35,008 nt of DNA from Pseudomonadales bacterium (GTDB lineage: Bacteria; Pseudomonadota; Gammaproteobacteria; Pseudomonadales; Azotimanducaceae), in NCBI GenBank assembly GCA_030728785.1, contig JANQYP010000007.1:4786-39793 (forward strand). The letters are read 5' to 3'. This document shows, in pieces, positions 29,595 to 35,008 of this stretch (position 1 is the stretch's first letter; each line of letters begins with the position of its first letter). Both the position numbers and the translations under genes were made by a program. Below the pieces are notes generated by a model. The model saw only the letters and a program-made list of their open reading frames with translations. It did not search any database and had not been told where the DNA came from.

Positions 29595-29678
29595 AGCGAC
29601 GCTATCAATGACGCAATCAATGACGCAATCAATGACGCAATCAATGACGCAATCAATGACGCAATCAGCACAGCTATC
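29595..29678 (+). repeat. 12-bp tandem array, five perfect plus two degenerate units, between yicC and rph
   Basis: AATGACGCAATC repeats perfectly at 29607, 29619, 29631, 29643 and 29655 (to 29666). Degenerate units flank it: AGCGACGCTATC (29595-29606) and AGCACAGCTATC (29667-29678). It lies in the divergent spacer, 41 bp from the yicC ATG and about 100 bp before the rph -10 box. Five identical copies suggest recent slippage, so copy number may vary between strains. Confidence 0.93.
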
Positions 29679-29776
29679 ACGACAGGTTGCTGGTTAAAGA
29701 GGCCCTGTCTGCAGATTGCCTCGCGGCAGGGCGTCAAATCAAGGGCGTCTGGAAGTGCTTATTCGAGATAGGCCAG

Positions 29777-29782
29777 TATAAT
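29777..29782 (+). promoter_or_regulatory. Candidate -10 box for rph-pyrE
   Basis: A perfect TATAAT lies 40 nt before the rph ATG. The best -35 candidate, GTGCTT (29755-29760) at 16 bp, is poor, so an activator or a weak promoter is possible. The evidence is the consensus match only. Confidence 0.4.
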
Positions 29783-29821
29783 GGACTTCCATCGTTACTC
29801 TTAATGTTAGAAGGAAAATAC

Positions 29822-30547
29822 ATGTCAATCACCATAGTACAGAGGCCCGGTGGCCGAGCACTGGACGCTTTGCGTCCAGTGACTATCGAACGGGGCATCA
29901 ATAAACACGCTGAGGGCTCTGTCCTGATCGCTTTTGGTGACACTCGGGTTATCTGCACTGCATCAGTGGACAAAGGCGTGCCATCATTTCTGCGCGGCTC
30001 AGGCCAGGGCTGGATTACCTCAGAATACGGCATGCTGCCGCGCTCTACCAACACACGTATGGATCGGGAGGCTGCCCGTGGTAAACAAGGTGGACGTACT
30101 GTTGAGATCCAGCGCCTGATTGGTCGGGCACTGCGTACGTGTGTGGATATGAAGCGCCTGGGGGAATACACCATTCGTATCGACTGCGACGTTATTCAGG
30201 CGGACGGTGGCACTCGCACGGCGTCGATTACCGGTGCCTGTGTGGCCTTGTATGATGCGGTTCGACAGATGCGGCTGGCGAACAATCCATTCCAGCAGTT
30301 TGTGGGGGCTGTATCAGTTGGTGTGGTGGACGGCCGACCCGTGCTGGATCTTGAGTATACTGAGGATTCCCGGGCTGAAACGGATATGAATCTGGTCATG
30401 GCTGATGACGGCCGCTTTATTGAAGTGCAGGGCACGGCCGAAGGTGTGCCTTTTAGTCGCAGTGAGCTGGATGAGATGCTGGTCCTGGGTGATAAGGGTA
30501 TTCGGGAACTGATTGAGCTGCAGAAAACGGCCCTTGAGATTCTCTGA
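29822..30547 (+). CDS. rph: RNase PH
   Basis: RNase PH trims tRNA 3' ends by phosphorolysis and works as a hexameric ring. It has 241 residues (E. coli wild type 238). The conserved stretches [71 protein letters not shown] and [13 protein letters not shown] are all present, including the phosphate-binding GGRT. The ATG at 29822 has AAGGA 6 nt upstream; a longer frame from 29687 is not conserved. The TGA overlaps the pyrE ATG by one base, so the two are translationally coupled. Confidence 0.97.
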   Translation: MSITIVQRPGGRALDALRPVTIERGINKHAEGSVLIAFGDTRVICTASVDKGVPSFLRGSGQGWITSEYGMLPRSTNTRMDREAARGKQGGRTVEIQRLIGRALRTCVDMKRLGEYTIRIDCDVIQADGGTRTASITGACVALYDAVRQMRLANNPFQQFVGAVSVGVVDGRPVLDLEYTEDSRAETDMNLVMADDGRFIEVQGTAEGVPFSRSELDEMLVLGDKGIRELIELQKTALEIL

Positions 30548-31194
30548 TGCAAGACTATCAGGCACAGTTTATTGAGTTTGCCCTGGCGCGCGGCGTCCTG
30601 CGTTTTGGCGAGTTTACGTTGAAGTCAGGGCGGGTCAGCCCGTATTTTTTTAATGCCGGGTTGTTCAATACGGGCGCCGCTCTGAGCCAGTTGGCTGACT
30701 ATTATGCTGCGGCGCTGGTCGATGCTGAACTCGATGTCGACCTGTTGTTCGGCCCGGCTTATAAGGGCATCCCGCTGGTCAGTGCCACTGCCATCGCCTT
30801 GGTGCGGAATCACCAGCGAGATTATCCTTTTGTTTTTAATCGCAAAGAGGCCAAGGCCCATGGTGAGGGTGGCAGCCTGGTAGGTGCTCCTTTGGCGGGC
30901 CGAGTCATGATCATCGATGATGTCATCACTGCCGGTACTGCCATTCGCGAAGTTATCGCCATTATCGAGGCTTCACCTGCAAAGGCGGTTGGTGTGCTGG
31001 TCGCCATCGATCGACAGGAAAAGGGACAGGGTGATCTTTCTGCCATCCAGGAGGTCGAGCGGGACTATGGTATTTCTGTAGTGAGCGTCGTAAAGTTGAG
31101 CGATATCGTTACCTATCTTGAACATCAACCAGCTTACAGCCAACAGATTGCCCAGATTCGCCGGTATCAGGCACAGTATGGTGTCGCTGGTTAG
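30547..31194 (+). CDS. pyrE: Orotate phosphoribosyltransferase
   Basis: PyrE converts orotate and PRPP to OMP in pyrimidine synthesis. It has 215 residues (E. coli 213). The catalytic lysine region is [13 protein letters not shown] (K26), the flexible loop is [11 protein letters not shown] (about 99-109), and the PRPP-binding motif is [13 protein letters not shown] (120-132). Its ATG overlaps the rph stop (TGATG), so there is no space for the rph-pyrE attenuator known in E. coli. Pyrimidine control, if any, must act elsewhere. Confidence 0.98.
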   Translation: MQDYQAQFIEFALARGVLRFGEFTLKSGRVSPYFFNAGLFNTGAALSQLADYYAAALVDAELDVDLLFGPAYKGIPLVSATAIALVRNHQRDYPFVFNRKEAKAHGEGGSLVGAPLAGRVMIIDDVITAGTAIREVIAIIEASPAKAVGVLVAIDRQEKGQGDLSAIQEVERDYGISVVSVVKLSDIVTYLEHQPAYSQQIAQIRRYQAQYGVAG

Positions 31195-31325
31195 GGGCAA
31201 ACATTCGAGAGATGGTTTTGGGTCTCCAGGTTGCGCTGACCGAGATTGCCAGACTAGTTATGCATGACACCAAGCGTCTTCGAAAAATCAATGGGTATCA
31301 CATCTTTGCGGCAGGCGGCAGGCAA

Positions 31326-31988
31326 ATGCGTGCCTGGGTAGCTGCTCGAGTCGATGGTGCTGGTTCGGGCTTGAGGTTGACCGCCGGAATACTGATCTGG
31401 AGCCTTGGCATACCTGTGCCGGCCCACGCCGAGTTATACAAGTATGTCAATGAAGACGGTGTGACCGTTCTCGACAGCCATGTTCCGGCACGTTATGTGA
31501 AAGATGGTTATACGATCCTGAGTCTCGATGGTCGAGTGCTGGAGTTTGTGTCGCGGGCCTTGAGCGACAAGGAGATTCAGGAACGAGACAGCGCCCGGGC
31601 TGAGAGCGCGGCGCTGGAGCGCAGTGCGCGGGAACGCAAGGTTGCGGACCAGAATCTGCTGCGTATTTATGGCACCCCTGAGGATGTTATTCGGGCCCGT
31701 GATACCAAACTCGCCAGTATCGAGGGGTTCATTTCTGCCAGCCAGGGCAAGCTGCAGCGCCTGGAGACCCAGAAGCGGGACCTGCAGGCAGAGTTTGCCG
31801 CGGTGGAGCGCGGTGGCGGCACAATAGCGCCTGAGCGTCTTGAGTCTATGCGCGGCGTTGAGAATCGGATCCGCCTGTTCGAACGTGAAATTGATGGCAA
31901 GCGGGAAGAAATGGTGCAGCTCAGTCTTATGTATTCCGCCGACCTGAAGCGCCTCCGCGAGCTGCAGGGGACAAAACCCAAAGGCTGA
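31326..31988 (+). CDS. DUF4124-type secreted coiled-coil protein
   Basis: This is a periplasmic or envelope protein of unknown function, about 220 residues from the chosen ATG. The N terminus is a signal peptide (about 35 residues, ending PVPAHA before ELYKY). ELYKYVNEDGVTVLDSHVP is the short N-terminal DUF4124-like segment, which typically begins with a Tyr-Lys-Tyr/Trp strand. From about residue 85 to the end it is a long charged helix, probably coiled coil, rich in Arg, Glu and Gln. In-frame ATGs at 31212 and 31260 would add up to 38 residues before the signal, so 31326 is preferred although its ribosome-binding site is modest. It follows pyrE and is convergent with slmA. Confidence 0.75.
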   Translation: MRAWVAARVDGAGSGLRLTAGILIWSLGIPVPAHAELYKYVNEDGVTVLDSHVPARYVKDGYTILSLDGRVLEFVSRALSDKEIQERDSARAESAALERSARERKVADQNLLRIYGTPEDVIRARDTKLASIEGFISASQGKLQRLETQKRDLQAEFAAVERGGGTIAPERLESMRGVENRIRLFEREIDGKREEMVQLSLMYSADLKRLRELQGTKPKG

Positions 31989-32002
31989 TCCCCGCGCAGC
32001 AT

Positions 32003-32033
32003 CTGCCGCCAGATGTCGATTTGCGGGCGGCAG
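32003..32033. other. Inverted repeat between the convergent DUF4124 and slmA genes
   Basis: CTGCCGCC (32003-32010) pairs with GGCGGCAG (32026-32033) over a 15-nt loop, and GCGC flanks could extend it. Neither side has a T-run, so it may be a Rho-associated or structural 3' end for both genes. Confidence 0.4.
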
Positions 32034-32040
32034 TCCGCGC

Positions 32041-32631
32041 TCAGGAAAATATGGCGCGACTGATGGCCTGCCATTGTATATCCCAGCCTTCAGTAGGCAG
32101 GCGGGCAAAGTCACTGCGAACAAACTGGCTGATGCGACCCTCGGCGGTAGCCATCATCAGGTTGGCAGCGCTATGTGTCTCCATCAGGGGACGCTTACCC
32201 TCACGCATCTCGGCTTCCCGCAGGACTTGTTTAAGCTGGGTTTCGAAGCGTTCAAAAAACTGCGCGACCCTGACGCGCAGCCGGTCTGATTCACCCGCCA
32301 GGGGGTCGCCAGTGAGAATGCGGGTGATGCCAGGATTGCGCTCGGTGAAAGTCAGCAGCAAAAAAATACTCTGGCCGCATTTGGTGACAGTAGTGGTTTC
32401 TTCGGCGAGTATCAGCGTGATGCGCGAGAAGATCGTCTCCTCGATAAATTCGATCAAACCTTCAAACATTTTTGCCTTGCTGGGGAAATGTCGATACAGG
32501 GCCGCTTCGGAAACCCCCACCTGCCTGGCAAGCCCGGATGTGGTGATCCTGCCCCCAGGCGTCTCTTCTAACATAATGGCCAAGGCTTGCAGTATCTGGT
32601 TCTTGCGTGTGACTTTTTGCGGGTCCGACAT
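32041..32631 (-). CDS. slmA: Nucleoid occlusion factor SlmA
   Basis: SlmA is a TetR-family DNA-binding protein that blocks FtsZ assembly over the nucleoid. It has 196 residues (E. coli 198). The helix-turn-helix ITTSGLARQVGVSEAALYRH (about residues 29-48) is followed by FPSKAKMFEGLIEFIE. ERNPGITRILTGDPL and FERFETQLKQVLREAEMREG match the E. coli regulatory domain. It lies 75 bp downstream of argB on the same strand, the last gene of an algC-argB-slmA set. GGAAG precedes the ATG. Confidence 0.96.
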   Translation of the reverse strand: MSDPQKVTRKNQILQALAIMLEETPGGRITTSGLARQVGVSEAALYRHFPSKAKMFEGLIEFIEETIFSRITLILAEETTTVTKCGQSIFLLLTFTERNPGITRILTGDPLAGESDRLRVRVAQFFERFETQLKQVLREAEMREGKRPLMETHSAANLMMATAEGRISQFVRSDFARLPTEGWDIQWQAISRAIFS

Positions 32632-32706
32632 AAGCTTCCGTGGTCCTTAATCCTTGTAGCATTCGCTGTGCGCGAAGAACTGTGGTGCTGCGTTTAGTTG
32701 CTGAAT

Positions 32707-33609
<903 letters not shown>

Positions 33610-33653
33610 TTAAACATCCTGTATAATCTTTCTAACGATGAAGTAAAGGTGAG

Positions 33654-35008
33654 CTAAAAGTCAAGTTTCTGATCAACCTTGTGTAGTTGTTGGCGAAACA
33701 ATGACTCGATTCTTTCCAGGCCAGTCTGGTCATCCGCTTCAAAGCGCAAGGTCAGGCATGGGCCGGTGTTAGAGGCACGAACCAAGCCCCAGCCATCAGC
33801 AAAGTCAACCCTGATGCCATCCAGAGTGGAAACAGCACCAGCTGAGAAATCGCCGTGTTCAAGCAGCAGGTCTATGATTCTGAATTTTTCCAGCTCGTCA
33901 ACGGCTAACTTCAGCTCCGGCGTAGACACACTCTGAGGAAACTCCCGCATCAGTTCGTCGAGTCCGGCTGTTTGTGATCCAACAATTTCCAGCAGGCGTG
34001 CGCCAGCATAAATTCCGTCGTCAAAGCCGTACCAGCGTTCGTTGAAGCAGACATGACCGGAAAATTCCCCGCCAAGTGCCGCATCAGTCTCGGCCATTTT
34101 TTCCTTCAGGTAGGAGTGACCACTGCGGCAAATGATTGGTCGACCACCAAAGCCGCTGATAACGCTGTTAAGGTGGCGTGTGCATTTAATGTCGTAAACA
34201 ACATCTGAGCCAGGATTGCGGAAGACCACGTCCTTGGCAAACAGCATAAGCAATTGATCCGGTGCAATGATCTCACCAGAGCCAGTCACAGCCACTAACC
34301 GATCGCCATCACCATCAAGAGCCAAGCCAAGGTCTGCGCCCTGGGATTTTACCATCAGGATCAGGTCCTGCAGGTTGCTGGCAATGGTTGGGTCTGGGTG
34401 GTGATTGGGGAAGTTGCCGTCAACATCGCAATACAGGGGAATGACTTCACAGCCGAGGTTCATGTAAATATCAGGCGTGATATCGCCCGCTATCCCATTA
34501 CCGCAGTCAACGACAACGCGCAAAGGCTGGGCCACTACAACGTCATCGCTGATGGCATCAAAATATTGGTCGAGGATGTCGAGTTCGCGAAGCTCACCGC
34601 GGCCGCTGTTGAAATCCTCAGCAACAAAGCGCCTGTAGAGTCGCTGTATATCCGCATCCACCAGCGTTTTGCCCCTAAAAACTATTTTGAAGCCATTATA
34701 CTGCGGCGGATTATGGCTGCCGGTGATCATCACACCGCTGGTGGTTTCTGTCGTGTGGGTGGCGAAATACAGGACTGGTGTGGGTACCGCGCCAAGACGA
34801 ATAACGTCCATACCTGTGGCGAGAATGCCATTAATCAGAGATGCCATGACATCAGGGCTTGAGAGACGGCCGTCGGCGCCTACCAGCAAGGCCTGCTGGC
34901 CGAGTTGGATGGCTTCTGAGCCGATGGCAAGACCTATTTTGTAGATAACGTTTGGGGTCAGGGTTGCGCCAACAACGCCGCGAATATCGTAGGCGCGAAA
35001 TATGCTGC
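33654..35008 (-). CDS. algC: Phosphomannomutase/phosphoglucomutase (AlgC type), 5' end outside the window
   Basis: AlgC interconverts 6-P and 1-P forms of mannose and glucose for polysaccharide, LPS and rhamnolipid precursors. About 451 codons are visible. The frame is open to the window edge and begins with SIFRAYDIRGVVG, so only about 10 residues (P. aeruginosa has 463 in all) are missing. The phosphoserine loop is VMITGSHNPPQYNGF, the metal loop DGDGDR, the sugar-binding loop GGEFSGH, and the phosphate-binding loop RASNTG near the C terminus. Placement before argB is as in Pseudomonas. A TTG at 34889 could be taken as a start, but the conserved N-terminal domain continues upstream of it. 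Confidence 0.97.
   Translation of the reverse strand, partial: SIFRAYDIRGVVGATLTPNVIYKIGLAIGSEAIQLGQQALLVGADGRLSSPDVMASLINGILATGMDVIRLGAVPTPVLYFATHTTETTSGVMITGSHNPPQYNGFKIVFRGKTLVDADIQRLYRRFVAEDFNSGRGELRELDILDQYFDAISDDVVVAQPLRVVVDCGNGIAGDITPDIYMNLGCEVIPLYCDVDGNFPNHHPDPTIASNLQDLILMVKSQGADLGLALDGDGDRLVAVTGSGEIIAPDQLLMLFAKDVVFRNPGSDVVYDIKCTRHLNSVISGFGGRPIICRSGHSYLKEKMAETDAALGGEFSGHVCFNERWYGFDDGIYAGARLLEIVGSQTAGLDELMREFPQSVSTPELKLAVDELEKFRIIDLLLEHGDFSAGAVSTLDGIRVDFADGWGLVRASNTGPCLTLRFEADDQTGLERIESLFRQQLHKVDQKLDF

Noticed and set aside
29595-29678. CRISPR array
   Set aside because: The units are 12 bp and directly adjacent with no spacers, and no cas gene is present.
31434-32123. A 229-codon minus-strand frame over the DUF4124 gene
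   Set aside because: The plus-strand product has a signal peptide and coherent coiled coil, and the minus frame crosses into the slmA end; treated as a shadow.
32021-32650. A 209-codon plus-strand frame over slmA
   Set aside because: It is antisense to a clear SlmA with helix-turn-helix and regulatory motifs.

Overview
The window is a chromosomal segment from a gammaproteobacterium. Protein sequences and gene order look most like the Pseudomonas/Cellvibrionales side of the class, probably a marine heterotroph. The evidence is the ATP synthase operon followed by glmU-glmS, the gmk-rpoZ-spoT-ridA-recG cluster, rph next to yicC, and algC next to argB, with products close in length and motif to E. 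coli and Pseudomonas proteins. Species-level placement is not possible by eye.

Layout. (1) 132-6881, plus strand: the F1Fo ATP synthase operon atpB-E-F-H-A-G-D-C, closed by an intrinsic terminator at 6932-6957. (2) 7009-10197: glmU and glmS, abutting, for UDP-GlcNAc synthesis. (3) 10298-12562: uvrD. (4) 12602-15635: a TRAP transporter whose binding-protein gene (plus strand) faces its membrane genes dctQM (minus strand) tail to tail. (5) 15777-17015: ubiA, divergent from a 54-residue rubredoxin. (6) 17163-18431: an SLC1-type glutamate/aspartate symporter, convergent with recG. (7) 18504-24448, minus strand: gmk-rpoZ-spoT-ridA-recG. (8) 24449-28608: an accessory block holding a 535-bp gene-free stretch, a TonB-dependent receptor, a GFA-domain protein and a SpoU-type RNA methyltransferase. 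It lies where Pseudomonas has gmk directly next to yicC. (9) 28700-31988: yicC divergent from rph-pyrE and a DUF4124 coiled-coil protein. (10) 32041-35008, minus strand: algC (5' end beyond the window), argB, slmA.

The genes are mostly core functions: energy conversion, envelope precursors (GlmU, GlmS, AlgC), nucleotide metabolism (Gmk, PyrE, Rph), stringent response (SpoT, RpoZ), repair (UvrD, RecG), division-site control (SlmA) and arginine synthesis (ArgB). No phage, IS element, CRISPR array, tRNA or rRNA is visible.

The most unusual signal is not a gene. Short tandem repeats of unrelated sequence and 12-18 bp unit length sit again and again at or just beyond gene 3' ends (atpB, atpE, ubiA, recG, ridA, yicC), and one lies in the yicC/rph divergent spacer. 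In recG, ridA and yicC the gene-proximal unit contains the stop codon. The yicC array fills the whole gap up to the next start codon with a 14-bp period. The TRAP gene arrangement, the TonB receptor's non-aromatic C terminus and a perfect 13-bp palindrome after the rubredoxin gene also deserve a second look.
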